Source of the DNA: Rhea pennata
Taxonomy: Eukaryota > Chordata > Aves > Rheiformes > Rheidae
Direction of reading: 5' to 3'
Length of the DNA: 64,000 nt
NCBI RefSeq assembly: GCF_028389875.1
Contig: NC_084663.1
Coordinates: 206,553,876-206,617,875 of the forward strand
Of the stretch, positions 13,667-27,085 are shown piece after piece. The position numbers and the translations under genes were made by a program. Each line of letters starts with the position of its first letter. Position 1 is the stretch's first letter. The notes under the pieces were generated by a model. It saw only the letters and a list, made by a program, of their open reading frames with translations, was not told the DNA's origin and did not search any database.

Positions 13667-16200
13667 GTATCTTAAACATCAGCTGAAATTTCTACCCTTC
13701 ATATATATACATTGTAAATATCTAGATTTTATGCACAGCTTACAGAAGAGGTAAAGTGCGGGAGACAATCATCTCCAAGGCCAGCGCATGCTGAACCCTG
13801 ATAAGCTTCTCAGCACTTGATACTAGTTCAAGACCAGCTTAGGGTATCACCTTCCAATTCTCTTTGCTATTTCATAGAAATATATAGTTATTACAAAAGA
13901 AAAGGTATTTTCAATTCAATTTGCCCTTTTTTGCTTTCTGTATCACCAGTTCACCACATAAGCATTGAAGTCAGATCTCACTGGCAGGACTACCTGAAAG
14001 GGAGAGGGAGACTCTTTTACTAGAAAGAAAACATTGCTGTTCAGTGCAGAAAATCTGCAGCCAATCTCATTGTGTGCAGCGGATAAATAGAGTGCATTAA
14101 TGTCTGCTACTTTTCCATAGAAAAGCTATTTCAAAAGATCACAGTCAAGCCAAATCTCTGACATTATCATAATAAATCAGTTATCACCTAGGGCCATTCC
14201 TCCATGCAAACCTTCCTTTCTTCCCTTACTGTAATTTAAATTATGTTAGATACAACATAAATGAGAACTCATTGCCAGGCACCAATATTCTGCAAATTAT
14301 ACAAAACCATCTTTCACACCTCATCATTGGGGAGTTCTCAGTCATGAATACAATTCTTAATAAGTTCCCTAAAATGCACTTTACACCCTAAGAGAGTGTA
14401 AATTACATATGTGTAAACATTATTTTCAGCATATGATGATTACTTATTAGTGAACATAGGAGGAGATTATATGTATATTCTAGTAGACAAAGAAGGCTCT
14501 GCAAGTGCAGAAGAATAGAAGAAGGAAAATATGATAATTGTTGCAAATAATAAACAGAATCTTTATTACCATTTGAGCTGGTGAGAGGGCACAGCGCATG
14601 CAAATAAATTCAAATATAATAAATAAAACAGTGAATTTTTAAAAGATATAAATAAGTGAACAGGAAATATAATTATTTACAGTGAGATAGCATCATGATG
14701 ACAAAAAACAAGCATAGTAATTTCATACCTGTTACCTTTGGTAGTACTAAAGAGTTCTCCTTTCTCACTATTGGGCTTTGATCTTGTAAGTATTGCCATG
14801 CCCTGGTGCTAATACAGACCCAAGGACTACAAAAGTGGCTGCACTGTCACACTTCTGTGCATATCCTCAAGTGTTCAGCTATACTGTGAACACTCAAACG
14901 TTGTCAAGCTACAAAGCAGTAGACCTGTATATTCAGCAGGTCTTTCTACATGAAAAAAGGAAAGGAAAAAAAAAGTAATGATGAATCTAGGACTTCTGAG
15001 TCACATAGTGAAGCAAGACTGGGTCAGGTATACGGCTACCTTGATAAAACTCAGTCACGTGTTCTGGCAGGGTAGTAAGTACTTGGACTCCGTGGCTGTG
15101 AGAAGGAAGCCAGCAGGGGTTATTTGGGCTGGCATCGTTGGCTTGCTCTGTGATGCATGCCAACACTATTTCTGTCCCACAGTTTAGATGCGAAGACTGA
15201 TAAGGCTCTGTAGCCAATTCCCATCTGCAAAGAGCTCCTGGCCTATTCCATGTTTCAATTCCATAGTTATGTGGTATTTGTGGTTTTGTGGCACACAGCT
15301 ACATGAGGATTTTAGCATGCAGCTGCTGGAGTTATCAGTTGCCCATCTCTGAAGCCGAAATCTATTCTAGATAACAGAAAACAACCAGAAAAAACTATTG
15401 TTGCATTAATTATGAAGAAGCTCTTGGATGAGTACGACACTCATGTTTTACATTTTATCATTTAGCTATTGTATACATCACATGTATTTACATGAATTTG
15501 CTGCCTTCTGTCTTCTCTAGCACTCGTTTACGATATCGTGGTGCTTAGGACAGCAGTTCTCATACTAATTCAATTATAAATAGTTTTTAACCCTATTAAA
15601 TAGTTAAATGTGCATTACCTCTATAGAATTATCAGTCAAAAGTTTGATGCTAAATTTGAATTGCTGTCTGTGAGAAATGTTGACGTTTCACCATGACCTC
15701 TGATTTAAAGAGTTTGATAGTTACTGGTTTAGACCTTTCTTTCATAACTTCTTGCATCTTTTATCTCAATGCATAAAACTGAGATATAGAAAGCTGAGAG
15801 CAAGAGTTCCTCTTAGATCTAATTATCATTGCATCAGACAGCAATGTTATAGCATTGGATGAGAAACTGAGGAAGAACTGTCTTGCAATGAATAATTAGT
15901 TTAAACCCACATGCTGAAGTATGATGTTATCATGATAAACTATACTTACAACTATTATTTTCCTAACAGTGACTTTCACCAGATTAAACTTCAGATTTAC
16001 CAAAAGCAATATACATAAATCATAAGCATCCTTGCTAATCAAGCTGGTGCTAGAGACCATGCAGTTTATCTAACCTTGCAGTAAAAATGAGCAGCTGTCC
16101 ATGCAAACTAGTATTTCTCTACTAGCTGATGGTAGAATCCATTTGATCCTAATTTAGCTGCTTAGCTTTGTTATTGCCTCACTGAAATGCAAATGCTGAA
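13667..16200. other. Gene-poor AT-rich stretch
   Basis: No open frame above 76 codons, no recognised repeat and no splice-supported exon. Confidence 0.5.
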
Positions 16201-16230
16201 TCTTAGAGGTGGTATTCCCCACCTCTAAGA
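16201..16230. repeat. Perfect 12-bp hairpin with a 6-base loop
   Basis: TCTTAGAGGTGG at 16201-16212 is exactly reverse-complementary to 16219-16230, with loop TATTCC. It lies in gene-free DNA and resembles a foldback or cruciform more than a terminator, because no transcript is supported next to it. Confidence 0.9.
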
Positions 16231-19200
16231 TAGATATTCCCACATACTAAACATTGAATTTCCAAGTGTTAACAGAGTAGGTGACTCAGAAGAACTGCAG
16301 AGGGATATCAAGTTTTCGTTATCTGTAAGAGCAGTAGCTCCCTCCATTAACTGTAGAAGGAATAACTATAGAAAAAAATCATCAGAGGCTGAACCAGGTT
16401 GAACTAGCCTGCCTGATTTAGGAGCCCGTCTTTTCGCAGGGGCAGAGAATCAGTAGCAAACAGTAAGCACCTCCATCCAAGAAATGTTTTCTCTCTCTGT
16501 ATCTTCCTGTTCCTCAGAATGGCAAAGTTTTCCTGTATGTCCTGGGTCAGGGTTAATAGACCTATGCAGATGTCTTGATATCACAGGGTCTCACAGATAG
16601 GACTGGATGCTTAAATTTAGGCTGCTCTACATATTTATTAGAGAATTATGATGAAGTTCTCTGCCATCTTCTGCAACATGTTACAAGCAGTGGGAGATCA
16701 CAGACTCTAGGCTTTAGTCAGCTACAGTCTTCTGGATGGAGACATTCCATGTCCTCTACTGAAATGAGCCAAACATGCAAAAATTACAGGATTAGGACAG
16801 GTTTTAAATGCAGATTATTAGTTAATCTTTCTCCTGGAAGAGCGATTCTAAGATCCCAGGTGTCATATACTTTTTAAATGCATGAAAGCCCTTATATTTC
16901 AAGGATTTGGGTTGCCAGCTCCATTTCTAATCTCCTTCTCAAGAGCATACCCTAACTGCTAAGCTGTAGACAGCCCCTTTTGTAAGAAAAGTCAGTTACT
17001 TGAATGAATCCTAGTTAAGCCTTGGTTGAGTAATGATGTAGAGTTCTCTTTATTGTTACCCTATATATTTAAGACAAGCCACTCTATATCTTTTGAAAAA
17101 TAAAGGTGTTGCACTGCAGGAAAATGTTGTAAAACAATATGGAATATCTTCCCTCCTGTAGGTGACTCTCCATGAAACCCCCCCCAAAACTTCAGGAACT
17201 TTAAACTTCAATGAGTTAGTTTACAATACCCTTTCCTGTAAAGAGGTGATATCATTATTGCCCTTTTTGATCATGGAAGTTGTTTCCTTTTTCATGAATT
17301 ACTCTGTGCTTCCTTTAATAGTTTGCATATTAATTACTGTACTATAAATTTTCCCCTTTTTCACACTTCTGAAGTATCTGAGTAAAATATAGTTGTATTC
17401 TGCCATCAATACTAGTTGAATTCTCATCTTAGGTTTATTTACTCTATCTCTTTCAAGAATGACAGAATAATCTTTGCAGAAGGAGAGCATAGGAATATGA
17501 AACATGTCCTGCTATTACCATGTTTATAAGGAAAACCTAATGGACCATATGCTTTTCAACTGGTCTTGAATCAGTCCCACAGTAAATGTCATTTGTTTTA
17601 CACAGGTTCTACAGTATTCAGCAGACTATCTTGCCACCTTTAAAGACAGCTAAGAAAATTGACTACATTTACCATTTTTCTCTCATAATCAGACTGTGTG
17701 CAGAGGTTTGTTCTGAATGTTGTTCATAAACATTCAGAGCATTTTATATAAATTATGTTAAGTATACTGTGTACCCTATTCCTTAAATGGTACCTTTGGG
17801 ATACTCTGAGGCTTGAAGATAAGGATGGAGACCATAAATCTAATTTCATAACTTTAGGAAAGCAGTACACAGAATCAAGAACATGCTGCAGTGGTTTCAC
17901 TGTAGCCAGCATTCCTGAGGAGACAGGCTTCAGTGCTCTGGGCCAGTCTGGAAAGCTTCCTCTCTGGTTACCCTGCTATATTGCAGTATAGATGCTGTAA
18001 ATGTATGAAATACTGAGGGCATGTTTGGCAGGATAAAACAGGTTATTCTAGACAGCTGATACTGTTAGAAAGTGCTACTCATGAATGCAAGTAGGTGAGT
18101 AAAAATAGATTGTATCACGGCGCATGTGATTCAGTTCCACTCCTGTGTTGAATAGGCTCAAACTTTGAACCATGTGGGTTAGGATGATTTGGTTGTACAT
18201 ATCGATGGATAGTTAGGATTATGTGTAAGCTTTTTGCAATTAACATTTTAATCCGTTATCCCTGAACATGTTCCCTCATAGGTGCCTACAGATACCAACT
18301 ACAGCTAGAAAGACAATGGGTTCTTGCATGGTTCCAGGTGGTCAGTGATACGAGTGCAGTTTCTCATTGCTGTTTATTAAATATGTCTTTTTGGGAAAGA
18401 ATATTGCAAGTATAATAGAACAGGGTAACCTCTTGCAGGCGAGGTTATAATACCTTTTGGATAACTGACTCAAATGTGTCAGAGAGGTACAGAAGAATGA
18501 GAACATCTGTCCATCCTCTATCCATCTATATAAGAAGGCACAGTCTACCATGGCCCATGGTGTGATTTCAGTTCTGGGATTGTGTGAGAAATATTTTGTT
18601 GTATAAAGAATATTAGCTTTATTCAGATTAGTTTGTTTTTCTCAGAAATGTAACTTTTGATGCTAGAATGTAGTAGGGCTATAATCAGTATGGGCAGGGT
18701 AAATTTCCTTGTTTTTAGTAACAATGTTAAAGGAGAAAAGAGACTTATTTTTTTCCTCATGAAGCATTCCTGATTTTAGTTAGGATCAATACCCATTGCT
18801 TATGATTCTGGAATATGTAGTTGTATTTAAAGCTATTTTTCTTGATATTTTAATATTTAATTTTTCTTTCTAAATAAATGATTTTTTACCTCATAGTTCA
18901 ATATTTATTTGAGACATGTATTCATGTTTCTATGTGTTTTTTTTTTTTTTGTTGTTTTATTTCTTAAATCAGTGCTATTTATAAAATGCTGATCTGGAAA
19001 GAATGCTAGGTAGTTTTTGAATATTTGTTTATTTATTTGTCATTCTGGTGTTGGGCACATTTGTTAAAATCAAATAACCTGCAGAACAAAATCTCTAGCT
19101 GGAGTATTTGAGTTTCCTTAAAAGAGTTACAAAATATAGTATGAGCTAAACCCTCTTTAAAAATCTGCTTCTTTCAAAACAGCTTTCTCCTTTTTCCCTA

Positions 19201-22200
19201 TAAACATCTGCATCCTATATTTGCTGTAACTGATATTTCTCACCTGTATTCAGCCCCCTGATACAGTCAATTTGATTTAAAGATTTACCACTCCTGCTAG
19301 ATTCTTAAAGTTAGAATGGCCTTCTAGAATATTTATAAAACTTAAATGGAAAGCATTTAAGTGGAAGTGGACAAAAATAAAACATGCGGTTTTAATAAGT
19401 ACATGTTGAAATAATTACCAGATATGGGTCTAGACTGTGTTAGGAAAGGTAAAGATACCTTCTAGTTCTACCCACCCTCTATCTGAGTATGTCAAAATTC
19501 TTTTATAACTGTTAATTAGCTTGGCTTCCCAGCCTAAAGAAAGTAAGTATCATTATCTTAATTTTGCATTTAGATGAGATCCTTTTTTATATTTAAAGGC
19601 CTCTGGAAAAAATGATCTCACAGACAAATGCAGCACACTTTTAATAAACACAGCAGCGAAGTAACAACACCACAGTATAGTGAAGTTCCCAGATTATAAC
19701 TACCATATGTAGTCTGGCATAACAATAATTAGAAAGACTCTAACTTTTTATGATCTGAAAACCTGTGGTTGGAACTCATCAGTTAGGGAAAATCAATATT
19801 GTATTACTTAAATCTTTGTGTCAGATTCTCAGCTAGTGAAAACCGCCTCTGTTGACAGTAGTGCTGATTTACACCAGCTGGGAAGGCCATGGGACACACT
19901 CTGGGTTTTGCTAGCTGGGTGTCTAACTGAAGACCCTTCTGCTTGCATTGCACAAACCAAGAAAATGTTACAAACTGATATTTTCCTGTAACCTTGCTTT
20001 ACAACTGCTAATGTTCTTTGCCAGTGCCCTAAGCACTTGAGCTAAGGAGATTCTCCCTTACCTTGTACTATTACAGGCAACACAAACTAAAGAGCAGTCC
20101 TGAATACTTTCTGCTCAGTCACTGATCTATAATATTTCTTCATGAGATTCTGGGCATTTATCTCATTGCTGTTTGGGATATAGAACTACTACTTAACCTT
20201 GTCTCATGGTGGGCTTCTTTCAGGACTAGCTCAGCTGCAAAGTATCGTCTTGGCCCAGACAGGATATCAAACTACGCCCTGTTCATGCTTGCAAGATGCT
20301 AATGATCAAAATGGAGCGTGGCAGCCATTCCCAGGGGCAGTGACAGATGGCCTACCATTCATATTCTTTTCTGGAGATTATTCCTACTACTGCTGCAGTA
20401 GTATTAGAGTCAGCTGACGTGCTAATCAAATGGTCTGAGTGATGTCTGTGTAATAAATTCATGTGTAGCTTCCTCTGCAGATATCCGTATTTCATGCAGC
20501 TGTGTCATTGGCCTCCATCATCTCACATTTCTTGTTTTCCAGTCTGACTGTGGACTGTGTAGTTTACTGTATCCTTCCTCTCATCAAGGATTATCTTTAT
20601 CATCAAGAAATAAAAGAGAAAAAAAGAGAGATTAGTTAGAAAAATATTTTTGAAAAATTTGAAGTAGTTGGAAAAAAGGACTGGCACTACTGTATGAAAT
20701 AAAAACCCATAACAGGATAAGGATGCTCAAAGCATTGAGTATATGAGGGTACTATTCATTGGAAAGTGTATCTGATGAGTTGCTTTCTGTCTCTGGTCTG
20801 GAGAGGACCTGATACAATACTACAAAACAGCACTTGGCTCTACTCTACTGCTCACCTTGCACAAGACAACACTTTTTCACAGGCAGTCTACAGCAGCTCC
20901 TTGCTGTGTTGTTGAAAATGGTAGCTATCATAGCTATATTTCCTATCAACTCATATTTCTGTAGATCTGAGCAGAGGCCTTTGTCCTGAGTGGGTGGAAG
21001 AGACTGAGACAAGTATAAGCTTTTGAACTTTAAAAAGCACTTGGATTTGTGAATATGCACTCTTTGAACCAAAACTCTATATTATTATCATCTACATTCA
21101 GACTGGTTTATGAGTTTGCCCTATTTTATAGAGAAATGACATAAGATGTCAGCTTTACATATTTTATTTAAATGTAGGATACAGGGAAAGCCTAAAAGAA
21201 GTGGATAATGTTTGGAAGAGTGAGTATTTTACAGCTTTTAGAGAATATTATCCTTTTTAAAATAATCTCTTCAATATTTATCCAGAGAAATATTCACACA
21301 CTATTTTTAACATCATTTTTCCAGTGAGGTTTTTTGATCTTTGACTGAAGCTTTAAAGCATTTGTATAAGACTAATGCTAAACAATAAACAAAACAGCAT
21401 GTCCTCTTTAATGAGCAGCTCTTCTCTAAAAATTACACCACCATATTAAGTAGATTTTGTCTTCATAAGTGTTCAGAATCATATCTGGTGAAGCTAATGG
21501 GAAATGATGCTTTCTCTGCTTTCTACTTCTGACAATGCCACCATAACAAATCTACTGAAATATTGTGATGAAGAGAGTAATACAAGAGCCCATATATTAA
21601 ATAGAATGATGAGTCTGGTAAGCCCTTATTTATGCTTACCCTGAACACTACTATCAGAACTTCTTGGCAGAGTTAAAAATGCAGGACAATGGCATCCATA
21701 TAAACTTACTGAAAAGTAAGGAATACTTGAGGTTTTCAGGTCTACATCATAGCTGGTCTACAGAAATTTCTGTATGGGTGATGAGATTTGGTATAACTCA
21801 GATTAGCTATTGAATTTCAGGTTGAATTTGCAGAACTGTCAGGTAAGAATACAAAACATTTTTTGTCCCATCTCCTCTGCAGGTTTTACTTACAGTTTGA
21901 CTTTTATATATTCAAAGTTAAAATCAGCCAATATTTGAAAGCTGTAAGATCATGAACACAGGCACTTTCAAATTTGTAGTGAACTTCAGTCTATTTTATA
22001 TGCCGTGTAAAAGAGATTTCTGTGGACATTCCGTAACTCCAAAAATAACTTTATCACATAACAAGTCCAAAACCAACAAGGCATTGCTATAAAAAGATCC
22101 AGATATAGGGAGACTGGGAAATACTAATACTATTAAACAAGGCCCTGGTGAGTACTAATCTACAAGAATGTATATTCTTCTAGTCATCCATATTTGAGAA

Positions 22201-23129
22201 AGATCTCAAGCTGAAATGGGTGCAGAAAATGCTACTCAGTTGATCAATCTATGTATAGAAGGAAAGAAGAATTTGATTTATCCTAGAAAAATAAAACTGA
22301 AAATGAATAAAGACCAAATTAATTTTCTTGTTTCTAAATACACCAATGTGTAAGCAGGAAGTAGGAAAATCTTTTACTACTGAATAAAATGGTTCAAATG
22401 CTATTTTCTAGCACCTAAGAAACCAAGAGATTAAATGAAGAAGGGAGATGAGCATTTCCAGGGTATGAGTAATCTCATCTAAGACCAGAATGGGCTTCTG
22501 AAAGACAGAGCCAATGAAGACTTAGACTTAGTTCAGTCATCTTAGCTAGGTACCTAAATATAATGAGACAAATCCAGACCATTGTTAGAACAACAACAAA
22601 TGACTATAACAATAAAATATTATTTGATCTCTATCCACAGCGCATGTTCTGTCAAGACGAATTATAAAATGAGATTATATGACAAGGATCCTAGGATGAT
22701 CTCATGTCTTCATTGCCCCTAAAACCAAGGAAAGGATTTGCGGATTCGTTTCTTTACTCCAGGGATTCCCAAACGTATTTTGCTCATTTTCCACTGGTGA
22801 CTGTAATGGAAGCCACCAATATTTTAATGTATACATAAGAAAATTCAAATTGCTTTTCTGACAGAATCTGTATATCATTTTTGGCACTTTTCTAAACTTT
22901 TTTTCTGATCCTGTAATTTGCTGCAGCATCATGACAATATGGATCTTCTTGGTGAAGTAAGAAGAAACATCTTGTTGTGATAGCTCTGAAATGTACTAAC
23001 ATAGAGAAGACCCTGCTCTCTTCAGCTTCTGAACTGCCATGTTTCCTAAAATAAGCATGGAGCAGAAGGCAGTGATGTACATTCATATTTGTCAGTTAAT
23101 TTAACTTTCATCTTGTGTGGAGCAGCTAA
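16231..23129. other. Gene-poor AT-rich stretch
   Basis: About 6.9 kb with a 14-T run at 18937-18950. The longest open frame (100 codons, plus strand, near 16575) has no recognisable domain and lacks protein-like conservation cues. No exon or element identified. Confidence 0.5.
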
Positions 23130-24327
23130 TTCTGGGCACCATTTCCAGGCACAAAAAGACAAGAATGTGATCAGGAATCTCTGACTGGATTCACCAAGGG
23201 GAAATCAGGCTTAACCAATCTGATAGCATTCAAGGATGAGAGGATGGCTTGACAGATGAGGACAGAGCAGTGGACATTGTGTACCTTGACTTCAGCAGGG
23301 CTTTCAACACTTTCTCCCATAACATCCTAATACGTAAGCTCAGGAAGTGTGGGCTAAACAAGTGGACAGTGAGGTGGCTGAGAACCGACTGAATGGCAGA
23401 GCTCAGAGGGCTGTGATGAGCAGTTCAGTCTAGTTGGAGGCCTGTGACTAGTGGAGTTCCCCAGGGCTCAGTACTGGGTCTTGTTCAACTTCTTCATTAG
23501 TGACCTAGATGAAAGGACAGAGGGCATCTGCAGGAAATTTGCTGACAATATCAAATTGGGAGGAGTGGCTGATACACCTGAGGGCTGTGCTGCCTTTCAG
23601 AGAGACCTGGACAGGCTGGAGACAAGAAGGTGAACATCAGGGTTCTGCACCTAGGGAGAAATAACCCTAGCCACCAGTGCAGGCTGGAGAACAGTTCTGT
23701 AGAGAAGGACCTGGGAGTTTTGATGGACAACAAGTTGATCGTGAGCCAGCAATGTGTCCTTGTGGCCAAGAAGGCCAATGGTATCCTGGGGTGTATTAAG
23801 AAGAGTGTTGCCAGCAGGTGGAGGGAGGTGATCCTGCCCCTCTACTCAGTCCTCGTAAGGGTTCATCTGGAGTACTGCATCCAGTTCTGGCCTCCTCAGT
23901 ATGAAGCTATTGGAATGATTAAAACAGTTAAAGGATTGGATATGAGAGAAGGTTGCGAGAGCTGGGCCTGTTTAGCCTGGAGAAGAAAAGACTGAGAGAT
24001 GTCAATGTGTATAAATATCTGAAGAGAGGATGTAAAGAAGATTGGCCCAGAGTCTCTTTGGTGGTGGGTACTCAGTGACAGAATGAGAGGCAATGGGCAC
24101 AAATTAAGACACAGGAAATTCCACTTGAACTTCTTTGCTGTGAGAGTGATTGAACACTGGAACAGGTTGCCCAGAGAGTTTGTGGAGTCTCCATCCTTGG
24201 AGATGTTCAAAATCAGACTGACCATGGGCCCAGGCAGTCTGTTCTAAGTCACTCTGCTTAAGTAGCTGGCTTGGACCAGATGATCTCCAGTCATCCTTTC
24301 CAACTCTGGCTATTCTATGATTCTGTG
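23130..24327 (+). mobile_element. 5'-truncated CR1 LINE, plus strand
   Basis: A CR1 retrotransposon cut at its 5' end inside the reverse transcriptase. Readable RT pieces include a decayed form of the F-x-K-A-F-D-T core (about 23280-23320), the P-Q-G-S-V-L-type block (about 23455-23500, followed by a [11 protein letters not shown] block) and an altered catalytic box reading FADN where CR1 has FADD (about 23540). Past it are the conserved CR1 3'-coding words ([30 protein letters not shown]) and the 3' UTR, ending in a short ATTCTATGATTCT-type tail. Stops and frame changes break the frame in many places. It is a dead copy. The 5' boundary is approximate. Confidence 0.93.
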
Positions 24328-26980
24328 TTTCCTTATTCTCACGGGGAGAATTGGTATTTGCAGATGCGTAACTTATAAAAATGATATGTGATTTCAGAAT
24401 AAATCAGAAACATAAATTTAAATTTTGACTTTAACTGTAGCATGCATGTTGTGTAAATGTGGTTTGCATAAGGAAAAGGTATAAAAAGATTGAGAAAGAA
24501 ATGCACACAGTTTCACTTTCCATTCTGTAACGGTAGCTGTAGACATAAACAATGACATATGCAAACATGCAAGAATTTTGCTCTCCACTTCCGCTTATCT
24601 AAAAATAATAAAACAACAACTAGCAATAGCCTAGAGCTATATAATAATTCTGGATAGTGTGAAAGTACAAAAATTTAAAAATGACATTTCAGAAGCCAGA
24701 TTTACTGGTAAGCGTAAAAAGTCAGGTGAATCCTGGAGCAAGCCAGAAAAGAAAGCTGTTTGGAAAATATCTATCTATATGATAGTTTTAAAATAATAAT
24801 TGTATTATATTATACATTACATTTTAGATATTTGTAATCTAAAAAATGCCACTGATGCATACATACTGATTGTTTGTTTATCAGAGGATCCAGCCAATTC
24901 TCCAGAACAAATGACAACAAAAAAAATCTGTTGAAGAATTAGCTTCTTCTTCAACTCAATATCTGCATCCTTATGAAGGCTACATCTATAAGAAGCTGAT
25001 CTGTCTTCCTTAATTGTATATGCCACTTCATTTCTGATGAAGATACTCATTTTTTCACTGTATTATATTTATCCTGCTAAAGGGTCAAAGTAGTTAATAG
25101 AGTTGTCCAGTGAAACAGTGAAAGAAATCATCATCTAGATCTCATTGAAATTCATGGGAAGCTTTCTTCTGACATAGGGAAATAAGAGTCAGATTCAAAC
25201 TGATCTTTCATTGCTCTCTATGTAACCAATATTTATTCTAAAATGAGAATTCATCTTTACTTCCTGCTCATATATATCCTAACCAGCATAGATTTGATAT
25301 AATAGGTTGAGAGTTCCTTAGAGTCACAAAACAATATAGGAAGCCTCTCTAATCAACTGTGGTGGAAAGGATGAAGTGAACTAAATTTTTATTTATCATC
25401 CTGGTATGAGCTGGGGCTTTAGGACTGTATCAACACCAAAAAAATCTACAGAGGCTTGAGTTAGACCAACATGTAGTGAACACCTATACTATGTAACCAT
25501 TGGTATGGTCCTTGATGTGGTTTTGGTTCAAGGCAACAATCACTGTCCTAGCCTATGCCCAAGCAGAGTCCAGGCAAGACCAAGCAATCCCACCCTTTCC
25601 TTGCTGGTCCTATAAATTTTAATTTGTGAACAACTTTGGGAGTGAGTGACAAAGCAGGATCTGGCCACTCAAAGATTTCTCCATGCTAAGAAAACCCCGA
25701 CATCTCCATTAGGTAGTTTCCCAGGGGCTTTGTGTTGGCTGAGAAATGTGAAGCAACCAGTAGAAGGCGATGATGATTTAGCTTTCTATATTAAAAAATA
25801 TCAACTTGGACAATGATTGAGACAGCTCTCAAGAGAAAATAGCACAGAAGCTGCCTAATCTCAATGTGAATCCAAATTCAAAGTGTGCTTTCAAGTGAGT
25901 CAGCAACATGTGTTTGAATAACACTCATATTCATGTGTCCCTTTGAAATGGGATACGAATGCAGTTCACATGCATATATGACAAGTAAACAATCCAACAT
26001 CTCTGAAAAATAATATCCTGAATCTCTCAATGCAGATCTATGAATTTATTAAACTAAAGCAGATACCATATTTTAAAATTGCTTCATTCTTAGAATTTTA
26101 AATCAGAGCTGTTGAAGTACAGTTGGAGTCTCTTCCAAATATCATTTTCAATATTTCTCCCTTCTTATTTTCTGTAATGCAAAGTCAGTGCTTGGATAAA
26201 AGACAATTTAAAAATTTTAGTCAAAAAAGGGGTGGGGGATTTAATTATGCAGTGAATTTTATCAAAAATATGCCACAGATGTTCCTCTAAAAACACACAA
26301 CTTTAAATTAGCATTTTCTGCAAATAAATGTGATTCATCTTCAGCTCCAGGTCTTCGATAAATTTTGTCATTTCTTACATGGTAATCAGTCACAATTTTA
26401 ATTAGAAGTTGTCATTCACCCCTACATACCACATCTCTGACAGAGATCAAGTATGATTTTGTACAGCTGCTACCCTGATTCTCCTGTCATCTTTGGCCTG
26501 ACTTTGAATTGCTTCCTCTTTTTTCTCTCGTTTTTAGATAATCCTGCTTCTTCTTCTTCTCACCCCCACTGAGCTGTCAAGAGTTTCAATGCTGTGATAT
26601 AGAATCATTGCCTCTGTAAGACTGAAAAAAAGAGCCCTACTTGCACTGGATTCTGATCAAAGAGAATCATTTATAGGGTAGATGCAGCAGAAACCTCAGG
26701 GAGATTTTTTTTAGCAGCAGGACCATGTGAAATGGGAAAGACAAAGCACCAGACTTTCAAACCCTTTTTAAACTTATAACTACATGATTAAAGTTTTTAT
26801 TTTATAATGTTTGCCTTTTTTCTTTTCTTTTTTTTTTTTCCTTTTTCTTTTTCTTGGTGTCATTCTACTCAAATGCTACATCAAAACGGGGTCAGGCACA
26901 TTCAAGTAATTTGGTGAGTGGAAATGGAAAGGCTTAGAAATTTAAGTTTTACAGCTCTCCTTTTGACCCTTTGTGAGGAA
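24328..26980. other. AT-rich spacer, nothing identified
   Basis: No gene recognised. It includes a C/T-rich stretch near 26818-26855 containing a 12-T run. Confidence 0.5.
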
Positions 26981-26990
26981 TAAAAAAAGA

Positions 26991-27085
26991 GAGGAGAGGA
27001 GAGGAGAGGAGAGGAGAGGAGAGGAGAGGAGAGGAGAGGAGAGGAGAGGAGAGGAGAGGAGAGGAGAGGAGAGGAGAGGAGAGGA
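26991..27085 (+). repeat. (GAGGA)19 pentanucleotide microsatellite
   Basis: Nineteen uninterrupted copies of GAGGA, perfectly homogeneous, on an all-purine strand. The minus-strand open frame across it (Ser-Pro-Leu-Leu repeats) is a translation of the microsatellite and not a gene. Perfect arrays of this length are usually length-polymorphic. Confidence 0.97.

Noticed and set aside
16575..16877. 100-codon plus-strand frame
   Set aside because: No domain, ordinary composition and no splice or promoter context. Expected by chance in a window of this size.
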